DNA of 64,000 bases from Paragyromitra xinjiangensis (taxonomy: Eukaryota; Ascomycota; Pezizomycetes; Pezizales; Discinaceae), in NCBI GenBank assembly GCA_038503065.1, contig JBCAMK010000001.1, positions 2,976,001 through 3,040,000 on the forward strand. Reading direction: 5' to 3'. The position numbers and the translations under genes are program-made. Position 1 is the stretch's first letter. Each line of letters begins with the position of its first letter. The notes under the pieces are model-generated. The model saw only the letters and a program-made list of their open reading frames with translations, searched no databases and had not been told where the DNA came from. This document shows positions 50,234-61,557 of this stretch, piece after piece.

Positions 50234-52886
50234 GGTACAGAAAATATTGGTTGGCGGCGTACGGAGTATTCTGGTAAAAGTTCGGGTTCTGAAATTCTGT
50301 GTGTTCGTTATCGAGGAGTTGAAGGTTAAGTTTATGTTTTTTGTCTCCCCTGGGGGCTGTGTATGAAAGGATTCACAGAGAATTACAAACAATATTTCAA
50401 GAGGCCATAAACCCCCGCCGTGTACCATTGATAAGTTGCCATGTCATAAGACTAAGCCACGTAATAAAGAGAAGTGATGAAGTCTGATAGTTGGAAAATC
50501 AAAACCTTCCCCTACTCCAGTCAATTACTAGCATAGCTACCGGGCCTATTATTGAGTACAATTGGTAGTGTTGATCTTGGTCACAGTATATCACTCGGCG
50601 CATACAATCATGAATTCGAAGCGTCAAAAGTTAAGTATTGGGCATCGCTGCATCCGTGCCTAGAAATTTGTCAAAAAAGCCTTTTAGAGACATCTCCCTC
50701 GGCTTCCATCAAATCACGGGGGATCACTCGGATATCATCAAGAGTTGATGTTGGAGATACTTCCTAATACTCGGAGTCGGAAATGATTGAGAGACAGGTA
50801 CCCGGGCACGCGGGCACTCGGGTACCCGAGAGAGCTATTTAGATAGGGGGCGTATGCCCACCTCTAGCAAGCAAGCAATCGAGTCTTCTATTCCTCCCTA
50901 CATGCCCTAATATTACAATAGTTGATATTGGAAATATTGCGTTCTGGTAGGTTCTCTACTACTATTGGTTGCTCTATAAATGATACTGAAAGAAGTACCG
51001 CTTACCTTTGTAACATACTCCCGCCTGCCCCCCAGCTTTCAGCCTCTATCAGTTCGTCAGGATATTGGCTTCCTTCTTGTTCTAATGAACGACCCGAGTT
51101 TTTGGCCAAATGAACAATATTTATTTTCTGCACTGCGGATATCAATCTAAACAAAATGACCCACAATGATTTATAATGATTTATCCGATTTCTAAGGGTT
51201 AGCACATAAATTGGAGCCGAGTATCTGGCTTAAAGGGAAGCGTTTAAGTAAAACCCTAACCCTGGAACGACATGAGAACTGGCTGCGAAACCATAATAAG
51301 TTCGTATATAGTGTTTCAGCCGCTCGATCACAGCCCAAGCCTAGACTCGAGATCTAGATTCCCGATATATACCAACGTGGAGAAGTTGCTAGCCAAATAT
51401 CGAACGGGAATTTTAGTGTGGCTAGGCGATCGAAGCGACCTTATGCATGATAAGCTTATTTGTTCCTGAGTTCGCTATTGCCCCAGCTACGCCCAAGGAG
51501 TCTGGAGGAGATATCTTGAATTTTGTTTTTAAAGAGATATAGGGTGTTTGATGCAATAACTACATGTACTTTCCAGGCTCACTTTGAAGATCATGGTGAG
51601 ATCTAGAGTACAGTTCATGCAAAGCTTTTAGAGCTGCCGGGTCGATCTCGGGAATATAAAGGGCCGAGGCCCGACGACCCCCGACGGCAGCTTCTGATAT
51701 TGGTCACGAAGATCTGTTGGGAAGGGGCATGGAATATTCTTCAGCCGTTTAACCATTTATCCATCAGCCTATGATATCATTCGTCAGAGCTACCGGTATC
51801 AGTATATCGATAAAAACAGCTCTGTTTTAAAAGCGTGAGAACAACGCAGGTATGCGGCCCAATATCCCACAAATTCTGGCATTGAAAAGTCTGGAGGGGT
51901 TTGCACAGCAAGAGGTAAAATATTTTCTTCCTTTCGGGAGGCTTTGACCGATTGTTAAACGATATGATGACGGTGACAATAACACCGTGTAATCCAATAA
52001 GTGGTTGGTTTATCGCCACGGTGGGGTTTCCGGGGTTCCGCCGGCCGGCGGGGATGCCGAGAAGTTGAGGTACGTAGCCAGGAGCTGGGGGAGGTTTTGT
52101 GGAAACACACCTCAGTGTCCCCCACATGCCCGAGAAGCTGTCGGTAATGGGTAAAATAATACGAGCTCGCTACTTAGGTACATGTCTGAGTTATCAAACC
52201 CATTTGGCCAGTGATATCAAATTCCACATGCAAGAGAATAGCCCCGAATTCCGATAACGGTGCATCTCGATTCTCCGATCAAACCCTGCTGGGCTCGGAA
52301 CCAGGCAGCAGCTATCCCACAAAAGGGTAAGGGTCCTTCCTTGCTGTATCGAAGAGGCGTCTTTTGGGATTCCTGATTCCGGGCGAGGTCTGATCGGGTG
52401 TTGCGGCAACCACAGCAACGGCTCTGCCAGGACCCGGTCGCCTACGGCTGCTGCCTTCAGTAGTTTGCTACATGTACGAGGTCCTTGGTTTGACAAAATT
52501 CCCCGGAGATCTTTTGTTCCTTCCCAATACCTACCACCCCCACACGCTCACCCCTACGCATCATTCAGCCCCTCATTACTCCCACAGTTTCGTTTGCTCT
52601 GTCGAATTTGTCCCTCCCTTCGTCCAGCCGTAACCATCCCGGAACCCCACCCCAGGAACCCCGAAGGCTCTTCCCTTCCAAACTGAGCTGGTACCAGAAA
52701 AAAATAGAGGAGAGAAGGAGCAGATATCCCGGTAGAGTTGACGGACGAATCGAATCTTTAATAGCAGTAAAAGAGCCGGTGACGAAACGTGGGACGAAAG
52801 GGCAGAGAGGAATACGAAACGAGTCAGGAACGCATAGATAGCTGACTAGGCCAATTTCCAAATATTCTACCAACCCATCGGCAATA
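50234..52886. other. Gene-free stretch before the kinase gene
   Basis: I recognise no gene here. Short frames (50,552-50,767; 51,272-51,469; 52,194-52,496) lack known motifs. The final 350 bp (CCACCCCCACACGCTCACCCC at 52,537, then pyrimidine-rich DNA) probably form the promoter and 5' leader of the kinase gene. Confidence 0.4.
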
Positions 52887-55400
52887 ATGGCGTCCCAAGG
52901 CTACACTAATGACGAACTATTGAAAGAAGGACAGGAGAGGAAGGACAAGGCTTTATCGTCAGCGTCGTCCCTACACTCAGCTACTTCTTTCTCTGGACAA
53001 TTTAGGGAAAACGCTGATCAACTCCCAACTTTTTCTATTCCGAAAGGCTTTGATTCCCCTTCAACAGAAGGGACAGCTGGTGTTCCGCCAGAATTTGAGG
53101 GTCTTATCGACGGTGTTGAAGCAGCTTCTTTGCAGAAACGGAGGTTGAGCCTTTTTGACTATCAACCTTTCTCACTGCCTCCTTCTCGCGTATGTTTCCC
53201 CAGATGACTGCTGAATCACCTAAATATCTCTATCTCCCAACTTCGTCACACGCCGCAAAACTTGGGCTTTAGAGATTTTTTAAGTCTTGCAGATTCTTCT
53301 TATCAATCATTACCTATATCGAGCTTATGCTGATATATCCTTGGGTACTAGGTTCCTTCTAGTGAATACACTGCTTCAGCTTCACCTCTTCGCTATCCTG
53401 GCCTAGCCGATTCAAATACGGCCGCAGCCTCTCCAGACAAACCGATGCATTCTCCGCCTCTTACTCCTGCTTCCACCCACGATAGACCTCAATTTCGGCA
53501 TACCCGCTCGGAAGAGATCCGTGGACATGGGACGCAAGCAACAGATCCCACCAAGCTAGCCCCCGGTGATCCCACAATAATGACCCCGCAAACTTCCCCA
53601 CCACGGTCGAGCTCTGCTACAACGAGTTCGGCCTCGAGGCACCCAGTAGAACAACGCCCACACTCTTCTGGATCTTCTCAACCATCATATTTTTCTGGCT
53701 ACCCTGGCACTTCGTCTGAACACCCCACTTTCATGATCGGGCCTTCAGATGGCTCAAACCCACCTTCTCATGAAGATAGTCCAACCGGAACACCTATTGG
53801 GAGTGGAGCGCAAACTCCAACGCGGTTTCCACCATCGAGACCTTTTACGCCGGCTGGGGAGCATGATGATCCATATGCCCGGAGCAGGAGACCCCCAGCA
53901 GTAAAGAAGAAGCCCGAGGAAATCGAACCCCGATTCATCTTTGGAAAGAGCACCCGCCATGGTAATAGCTCAAGTTCTAACCTATTAGGCGATGGGTCAT
54001 CGAGCGGGCTTAAGCCGGAGAAAAAACATCACTCTCACTTTTCACTTCACTCACTTGGGAAGCATCACGGAGATGATAGTAGTTCTACGCTCGCCCTAGG
54101 GGGCAAACAAGGGTCAATGGGTGAACTGAAGCGGTTTTTTAAGGCATCCCAAAAGCGATCCCGTTCTCCTGGCGCTAGCTCTATAAAAAGCTCTAAATCT
54201 TCAACAACCCATTCAAGCGCACCTTTTTCAGATGATCATGGTCTTAATAAGAAGTATGGGAGATTTGGAAAGGTGCTTGGCTCAGGAGCGGGGGGCTCGG
54301 TACGATTGATGAAAAGATCTAGTGATGGGGTTACATTTGCAGTGAAGGAATTTCGCCCAAGGCACTCGTACGAAAGTGAAAGGGAATATGCGAAAAAGGT
54401 GACGGCAGAGTTCTGCATCGGCTCGACCCTTCACCACGGCAACATTATTGAGACATTAGATATTGTCAACGAGAAAGGGAAATGGTACGAAGTTATGGAA
54501 TATTGTCCGTACGATCTGTTTGCGACAGTTATGACTGGGAAGATGTCGAAAGAGGAGGTTTCGTGCTGCTTTATGCAAATCCTTAGCGGGGTCACGTATC
54601 TTCATCAGATGGGGCTAGCACACAGGGATTTGAAGCTGGATAACGTGGTAATGAACGAGCATGGTATTTTGAAAATCATAGATTTTGGGAGTGCTAGCGT
54701 TTTCCGTTATCCATTCGAAAATGATATCGTCGAAGCTTGTGGTACGCATTCTGGCATTTTTTTTGACTTATTGGAAGGTTTACTGATGGTCTCTATAGGT
54801 ATTGTTGGTTCAGATCCATATCTCGCGCCTGAAGTGTGTGGTGAATTGAAGTATGACCCGCAGCCTGCCGATATTTGGTCTCTGGCAATCATATTTTGCT
54901 GCATGACGCTTCGGAGGTTCCCCTGGAAAGCGCCCCGGCAATCCGACAACTCTTTCAAGCTCTTCTCTGCGCCGCCAGATCCCCCCCAGAATACTACATC
55001 GTCTTCGCCTCCGCTACCCACATCCAAAAGTCACCAAAACCGGAGTGCTGCAGCGGCTAGTGCAGAACGCGCTGAAGCTAAGGAGATTGAAGGTTCGCTT
55101 AATAACCCTGCGCCATCTACTGTCCAGGGATCAGGATCAAGTGCTCCGCAAATCAAGGGCCCATACCGCCTTTTGAGACTTCTGCCCAGAGAGTCCAGGC
55201 ATATTATCGGAAGGATGTTGGAATTAAACCCTAAAAAGCGGGCGACACTCGAGGAGATTTGGTACGATGAATGGATTGGAAACTTACAATATTGCACGCA
55301 AGAAGTAGGTGGGGACGTTGTTAAGGCTCCTGGCCATGCGCACGTGCTGGAGGGAACATCAGGCGGGAGCAACGTGAGCACGAGGAAAAGTACAAAATAA
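52887..55400 (+). CDS. Ser/Thr protein kinase, fungal Hal4/Hal5/Hrk1 type
   Basis: Proposed exons are 52,887-53,189, 53,352-54,741 and 54,799-55,400, giving 764 residues. The first ~400 residues are Ser/Pro/His-rich and disordered. The kinase domain (about 400-690) shows GSGAGGSV (glycine loop, about 410), FAVKEF (ATP-binding Lys), HRDLKLDN (catalytic loop, about 524), DFGSA (about 544) and APEV (about 573), with a low-complexity insert before the last lobe. The family belongs to the fungus-specific kinases that, in yeast, stabilise or activate plasma-membrane transporters such as the K+ uptake system and the H+-ATPase; this role here is inference. The 57-bp second intron is a multiple of three without a stop; removing it turns an abnormal activation segment into [16 protein letters not shown]. 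Introns are 162 and 57 bp. Confidence 0.88.
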
Positions 55401-56276
55401 AGGAGATTAGGTTAAGCAAGGACGGGAAGTGAGGACGGGGGTGGCAGTGGTGGTAGTGCGTCGCCGTTGATGATTGATTGAATAGAGATCCACGAGTGTT
55501 CATAATGGACAAGGGAAATAGTTCGGGCATTCCCTTTCCATTAAATCATTGGGGATTTCTTCTCTATCTTGCATCTTATCTTCTCTTGCTCTTCTGGCCT
55601 TTTCTGGATGTTGTTATAAATTTCTTTCCTATTCATATCATGGGCGATTCGGCATAAGGCTGGTGGTCATTATGGTTTCTTCCCCTTTCCCATAGATCGG
55701 GTTGGTATCTGTTTCGTTTCGGTTATGAGAACTGTTTCATGGTGTTTTAGCCCAAAGTGGATAGTGTCCTGGATTTCAGCCGATCGCGTGCTAATATCTG
55801 GGTTTGGGTTCTTGTTTTCCCGTTTTTTTCTGTTTTTTCTTGCATGTTGAGGGCTGAATGGTTTTTTGGAGCGCTTGGTTCGTTTTTGGTATATTTTCGG
55901 GGATTTCTTTTAGTGTTGCGGTTTCTTTTCATTTTTCTGATTGGTTTTTTCTGGCTCTGTTTATATGTTGTAGTAACTACTATTTGTATCTCATTTCGTG
56001 GTTCTTCGATTTGTTGGAGGTATATGACCAACTTGTACAAAAGATTAGAATGGGAATGACATTACTAGTAGACTTCTAGAAGTGCCCAATTTTTCCTAGG
56101 TGAAGGTTGTTGATGGTACATATCTTTCGTGAGCTCGTATATACAAATGTTACGGAACCATCGTGAATCCTTTTGCGCTCTTTCTAGGGTGATTTGGAGG
56201 GGGGCTGCGATTGGTATTGCGCATCGGGTAGGAGAATGGATATTTTACATAGTATTATTGGTGGAAGGATGTGGAT
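55401..56276. other. Convergent intergenic region
   Basis: Contains the 3' ends of the kinase (+) and uL11m (-) genes. It is T-rich on the plus strand (55,800-55,990) with no recognisable gene. Confidence 0.45.
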
Positions 56277-56922
56277 TTATGGAACAACTTTGATGCCGAT
56301 ACTTTGTGCCTGTCCGATGATGCACTTTGAGATCGCCTCCAGTGTGAGACCTGAGAGCCGATCTTCCTGTTTTATCCGATCCAATAAAAATCAGCCTGTC
56401 ACTCCCACCGCATGAACATCTGCACTCTAGACATGGGAAAATGTACACTTCTCTTAATTTTTGCAATCTCGTAAACGTGTTTCAGCGAAACCTCGCCGAC
56501 AAACTCCTTCCCTGGGTTATGTGCACCTTTCATCTTCCCCTTGATTTCGGGGACATTCGCAGCCTTGCGCAACATCCAGGACGTGGCGGGAGTGCGGAGA
56601 TCAAAGAAGAAGGTTCGGTCTGGGCGGACCGTGATGCGCGCGGGGATTGGAATACCCTGTTGGTTCGGGGTGTCAGTCAATTGCTGGTATGATAGCTTGT
56701 TTTAGACGTACTGGGTTTATGTGTGCGGTTCTGGCATTGAATTCCTGTATGTGTTAGAAACCTGAGTTTGATATGTAGGTGGGGGGATGGTACCTTGCAG
56801 AAATCCATACTCTTTACACCTCGAGACCCCAATGCAGGACCGACAGGTGGTGAAGGTGAGGCCTGTCCGGCGCCGACAATTAGCTTGACGATCTGATTGG
56901 TGGTGAGGTTCTTGCGGGCCAT
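56277..56922 (-). CDS. MRPL19: Mitochondrial large-subunit ribosomal protein uL11 (L11 family)
   Basis: Four exons on the minus strand: 56,794-56,922, 56,712-56,744, 56,447-56,656 and 56,277-56,366, giving 153 residues. The N-terminal [29 protein letters not shown] is the L11 signature with the Pro-rich hinge [10 protein letters not shown]; exon 2 encodes only [11 protein letters not shown]; exon 3 has [15 protein letters not shown] and [12 protein letters not shown]; exon 4 ends [21 protein letters not shown]. The organellar/bacterial-like sequence and size point to the mitochondrial protein (MRPL19 in yeast), which with rRNA forms the GTPase-associated stalk base. No separate cleavable presequence is visible. 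Introns are 49, 55 and 80 bp, and every junction restores conserved sequence. Confidence 0.92.
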
Positions 56923-57522
56923 GGTTGGGGGTTCGGGGACGTCTGGAGGGCTGGTACGTGGGGTTGCTGTTTCGTGAGGCTCTAGTACAGGTGTTTCTTT
57001 TCGGTAGTTGTGTTAACGGCGTTGAGGAGGGTTGAGGGCCTAGGGCTGGTGATTAGGGTTTGTAGATTTCTACACCACCTGGGTCCTCCTAAGGGGGAAT
57101 GATGTTCTTTTCCGGAGTATCCAGAGGGGCAGGTGGTTTTCTAAATTAATGTTTATGAACCCTGAGCCGTGGAGCCAGTGACTAGGCAACAGGACCTGTT
57201 TATACACCTGGATGGATTGCCAATAGCCCTGCAAGAGAATTTCCACAACTTCGGTAACTGATCCCTAGCGCTTTCTTTTTTTCCTTTTCACGATCCTCTC
57301 GCGGAGACGTGCAGCAACGCGTCCGACCGACAGACTTGGCACGGTCCCCATGAGGGTTTGGATCAAGAGTTTGAGCCTCACATTGTCTGCACCTTTCCAT
57401 CTCACTCCGTCATTAACTGTCGGAGTTCATTGTTTTTTCCCTCTTTCCCTCTTCCCTATCCCTTTTACTTTACAATTCATCACAAGCAATACCACCGTTT
57501 TAAACCCCATAACATCTCCAGT
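56923..57522. promoter_or_regulatory. Divergent promoter region uL11m / DCN1
   Basis: This 600-bp interval separates two genes transcribed away from each other. A long pyrimidine run (TTTTTTCCCTCTTTCCCTCT, 57,431-57,450 and beyond) precedes the DCN1 start, as is common in filamentous-fungal core promoters. No TATA box is evident. Confidence 0.5.
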
Positions 57523-58802
57523 ATGCCGCCAAAAAGAGCCCCAAAAGCACCACCGCCAGCAGCAGCAGCAGTTTCAACCCGTTCTTCAAGATCTAGGACG
57601 AAAGCTACCGCTGCTGCTGCTACAGACACACAAGAAGCACTGGACTCCAAATCAAGCTCTGGAAAACGAAAGCGCATTGATACTCTCGTTGTGGACGCAG
57701 ACTCGGCTTCGGAGGTAGAGGTCTCACAGGCTAAGACGAAAGCTAAAGCCACATCGAAGAAGACCAAGGCAGCTACCAGTCCAACGAAGAAAGCTCGAAC
57801 GTCCACGTCGAAGAAAGCTAATGCAGTAAGTCCCTTCTGTTAGATTGTGATTGAGGAAACAAACTTGCTGATTGACGTGGTATATAGCCATTCACGAAGA
57901 AGGCTTGCGAAAAGTGGTTTGAGGCTCTTGAAGGTATGCTGCTATTTTTTTGTCCGAGCGTTTTTATTGTTGTGGGAAGAGACTAGGGTGGGGCTAACTC
58001 TGGTTTGGTATAGATGCTGATTCTCCTGGAAACATAACGCACAATACTATCCCGAAATGGTTGGAGGATCTTGAGGTCTCGCCGGAGGGTATCGTGTTCT
58101 ATCTGATTGCCTGGAAATGTAAAGCGAAGCATACTTTCACTATCTCAAAGGAAGAATTTTTGACAGGGATGACTATCTTGGGGTAAGATTGCTATGATTG
58201 TTGTGGATCCTCATAGGGACGATGACGTAGCTTACAATACCCTCAGTGTGGACTCGGATGACGCTCTTCTCCGAAAACTCCCTGTATTACTCAAAGAAGC
58301 AACCCCATCCTATACAAACCAGACTTTTGATAACTTCTACAAATTCTGTTTCAGCTACTTCAAACCCACGGATGTCAAGAACCTAGCATGGGATGTAGCC
58401 TCTGAGCTCCTTACAAGCTTATTGGATCCGGCGAGGTACTCGCTCACGTGGAGTCCACTGCCGGAAGAGGCTCAAGGAGTAGGAGAAACGAAGGGTGATT
58501 TTCCACATAGGAAGGCATTTGTAGAATTTTTAAGTCAGGAGCCGAGCCCTGTACAGGTTATTACAAGAGATCAATATGATCAGTTTTTGCCGTTTAATAG
58601 GGATGTTCCCTGGAATTTGGAGGGGTTCAAGGAGGAAGAGAGTACTTGTGAGTAGTGTTTATTGCAATGGGCGTAGGGAGTCTAGGGATCTGTTGCTGAT
58701 GAGTACTTCGACGTAGGGCCTACTTTGATGGATACGTATATTACGTGGAGGAAGGAGAAATATCCTTTGCCAGAGAAGAAGAAAGAACCTGAGGAGAACT
58801 AA
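57523..58802 (+). CDS. DCN1: Dcn1-like NEDD8 ligase cofactor (PONY/DCUN1 domain)
   Basis: Five exons: 57,523-57,825, 57,888-57,933, 58,014-58,182, 58,247-58,647 and 58,717-58,802, giving 334 residues. Residues 1-101 are Ala/Ser/Lys-rich with basic runs (GKRKRID, KKTKAATSPTKKAR), a possible nuclear signal. The rest is the PONY domain: EKWFEAL near the start, IVFYLIAWKCKAK, EEFLTGMTILGVDS, FDNFYKFCFSYF, VASELLTSLLD and the C-terminal STWPTLMDTYITW, matching the conserved WP-x-L-x-D. Dcn1 proteins bind cullins and the NEDD8 E2 to promote cullin neddylation. Yeast Dcn1 has an N-terminal UBA; here a basic tail takes its place, as in some animal DCNLs. For intron 3 the acceptor at 58,246 was chosen because it restores LGVDS; one at 58,235 or earlier is less fitting. 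Confidence 0.88.
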
Positions 58803-59287
58803 TAAGGGCTTTAGCGGATCTAATGTCTGTACATGTTTCATTTTCTGCTCGTGCGTTTACTTGGTGAGTGGAGTGGGTATTAAGAGTTTATAAAGTCATT
58901 TGGCCCTTTATTAACTCAAAGTCCGGTTTAACTATTCTTTCTATTATTCCTATCGTTTCTTTCTACTGTTAGGGACGGGGTAGTAGTATTATTTTCATTT
59001 CTGGTTGGTTTAGCTAGTTTGCGAACAGAAGGAGCGATTGATGTGAAGTTAGGGGTGCAAGGCATGTATTTATTGTTTTTCGTAAAGTGTATTTCTCTAT
59101 AATGGCTTCTCTCCTTGTATGTTTTCAAAAAGGGGTCTGTAGATTTAAGGTTGATCCAGGTTTTATGTGTTTTCGATTCTTAACAATAGTAGTCTTTTTT
59201 TATACATGATTACTTTGCGCCATCGCTGATATCATTATGTATTACTAGAAAACCAGTTTTACTCCCCCCCTGCGACCTAGGGTCGAT
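58803..59287. other. Convergent intergenic region
   Basis: Contains the 3' ends of DCN1 (+) and the GNAT gene (-). No coding region or repeat is recognised. Confidence 0.45.
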
Positions 59288-60034
59288 CTATGATGAATTT
59301 GTCTTCCTCACTTCCTCTAGCATAGCACGGACCTTTCTCTCATCCTTATCGAAGACCTTGTTGAAGATTTTTGGTATAAAACTTATACGATACGAATCTA
59401 ACCACAACCCCCACGTCAATTTCGCCCTCATATAATAGGTCAAAGGGTTAGGGGACGTACTAGCATGAGCATCCGCAAACACAACCTCCGTATCATCCCC
59501 AAACCTCTTCCTAACAACTTTCACGACCTCCTCCAACAACCCCTTCCCAACACCATGACGTCTATACCTCAACCTCACAGCCAACGCCCACACCACACCC
59601 TTCCCACCCTTCCCTTCTTTCACTAGCTCTACAACCGCTACACCAATAACCTCCTGCTCTGGGCCCCAGCGCGCAACTATCACCTCCCGTCCACTCTCAA
59701 TCATGGCCGCATAGCCAGGCGTACTCCCTACTCTCTCCGCCTCATCGATATAATCCTCCGTGATACGCCCACACAGAGATAACACAGCAATCGTGCACCC
59801 GGCGCCTAGTAACAGCGCCATAGCCGGATTCGAGTTCTGCGCGTAAATCCATGAGAGCAGGAGAATAAACGGTGGGATCGTTAGATGTGGGTGTCCGTAG
59901 AGTAACGAGCGCACAAGGACTGCTCGTTGTTGCGCTATTGAGTCTGCGATGAGCTTGTGTGCACGGATGAGTTCGGGGTCGGCTGCGCGGGAGATTGTGA
60001 GTTCCGGTGTTGGCTCGGGAGATTGGTCGGTCAT
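59288..60034 (-). CDS. GNAT-family N-acetyltransferase, probable membrane protein
   Basis: A single-exon gene of 248 residues starting at the ATG at 60,034 (MTDQSPEPTPELTISRAADP). A hydrophobic stretch at about residues 50-93 (IPPFILLLSWIYAQ...ALLLGAGCTIAVLSLCG) could form one or two membrane segments. The GNAT core follows: EVIGVAVVELV (beta strand 4) and WALAVRLRYRRHGVGKGLLEEV, with the acetyl-CoA-binding R-x-x-G-x-G pattern in RRHGVG (about residue 175). The C-terminus is charged. Small fungal GNATs with an N-terminal hydrophobic segment are common and mostly uncharacterised; the substrate cannot be told from sequence. It is convergent with DCN1 and shows no sign of transfer. Confidence 0.8.
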   Translation of the reverse strand: MTDQSPEPTPELTISRAADPELIRAHKLIADSIAQQRAVLVRSLLYGHPHLTIPPFILLLSWIYAQNSNPAMALLLGAGCTIAVLSLCGRITEDYIDEAERVGSTPGYAAMIESGREVIVARWGPEQEVIGVAVVELVKEGKGGKGVVWALAVRLRYRRHGVGKGLLEEVVKVVRKRFGDDTEVVFADAHASTSPNPLTYYMRAKLTWGLWLDSYRISFIPKIFNKVFDKDERKVRAMLEEVRKTNSS

Positions 60035-61110
60035 TTTTCTCGGTTTGTGGGATTGAGGTACGAGGGAGGGTTCGGGAATGGGGTGGAATGGAATGAGTGT
60101 GATGAGAAGAATTAAGCTTTGACACTTGGATCTTGCCCTGTTTGGGCGTTGAGTAGGTATTTGTGATTACACGTGTGGGTAGGGTTGCTTCTAACTGGGT
60201 GTTGAGGGCAGGGTTGGCAGAGAAGAGGGTTAGGGCTGGGATGTTTCGGAGATGGCCTTGAGGGAGTGAGTGATAGGAGGAGAGTAACGTATTAGCTGAG
60301 AAGGCTTAAACAGTGGTATTTCGCACCCCCATTTTCTGCTTGACGCTCCTCGTATCTCTCGCTTCTAGACTTCAGCTCGTTTGATGGTCGCCTTAACGTT
60401 CACGCATTATCACTCAGTGTGAGTTACGGTTATCTGGGAGGGTGTCAGACTGAAGCCTCAGTCGTTGATCTAAAGGTCACTATTTGAGCAGGGCTTGTCG
60501 CATGAATAATTTTCTTTTTCGAGGGGATAAGTGAAAAAAGGAACTTGTCGGACACGTATCAGCACTCGTGGCCTGTGAAACGTCAACACGGGAAATTCTC
60601 GATGACGAACTGTTGCAATGCAAGAAGGTACATGGAGGTATATTATTGCGAAAATGCATAACTGACCAAAAACGGTAGGTTGGTGAAAGCCTTCTACTAC
60701 CAGCAGTTTTTGATTCGCCTTAACCTGACCGCAAGGACGGACTAATTTATAGGCTCACGCTTGCATCTCGTAGTTTTTGTCTGCCCTATGCATTTTATTT
60801 GATGCGGAGAACTTAATATAGGTTGCGTGGCAGATGGGTGCGGCGCCTGCTTCGCTGGAGTTTTGTTTCATTCCCACTGGCGCACCCATGCGCCGTCGAG
60901 TAGCCAACGCCGAGTGATGGGATATGAATTCTAGGTCGGCTATGGTATTAGCCACACCTCAAAGTTCCCAATACTTCAACCTGCGTGGGCACAATTCTAG
61001 GCTCAAGGTAGCTTAATACGATTCTTGACATGGTACGAGAAGGTCCGTGCACATAGGTTTAGTGACGCATTCCATGGCATGCTTAAGATGTATCCAGCGT
61101 ATCTAAGAGG
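60035..61110. other. Intergenic region upstream of the GNAT gene
   Basis: About 1.1 kb without a recognisable gene. The first few hundred bases are presumably the GNAT promoter (minus strand). Confidence 0.4.
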
Positions 61111-61112
61111 TA

Positions 61113-61555
61113 TGGTGGGTGTCGCCCTTAACCCGGACCAGCTTTTTGAGCCGTTATTCCACCACCCACAGCCAATGTAATTGTTAGCAAAAAGATATAT
61201 GACTTCATATGATACTATTGAAGCTTCATATCTTTTTTCAAGGTATGGTAGCAGGTGGTTGTGGCGGAATAAAAACTCACTTTTGGTGGTGAAATGCATG
61301 AAATGGAACGTTCTAAGGAATACTAAGGGTGACTAAATATACGCAGGGGAATTACCCCCCATATTTGGCTTCTTGGGGGAAGCTCAAGCATCTATAGAGC
61401 TATAGAGTGTATTTCTAGGAGGGGTTTTTTTTAGGGAGATTTTTGATAAAAATTCTCAAATTGAAGAGTTATATGCGGAATTTAGTGGGTGTTTGGTGAG
61501 ACATGGCGTTCCATACCCGATTTTAATTGGTCCGGGTTTAAGCTGACACCCACCA
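61113..61555. mobile_element. MITE R with TA target site
   Basis: TGGTGGGTGTCGCCCTTAAC at the left pairs with the right end GACACCCACCA preceded by GGTCCGGGTTTAAGCT. TA borders both ends (61,111-61,112 and 61,556-61,557). The inside is AT-rich and non-coding. It is the only clear transposon in the gene-rich right third. Confidence 0.7.
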
Positions 61556-61557
61556 TA

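Noticed and set aside
53754..53960. Minus-strand open frames within the kinase gene
   Set aside because: Shadow frames of the plus-strand gene with no recognisable motif.
58183..58235. Alternative acceptor CATAG for DCN1 intron 3 (ending about 58,215)
   Set aside because: It also keeps the frame but inserts DDDVAYNTLS before the conserved LGVDS; the acceptor at 58,246 restores the family motif directly.
58648..58713. Acceptors at 58,686 and 58,702 for DCN1 intron 4
   Set aside because: They do not match the phase of the GTGAGT donor; only the acceptor ending at 58,716 gives an in-frame Trp-Pro motif.
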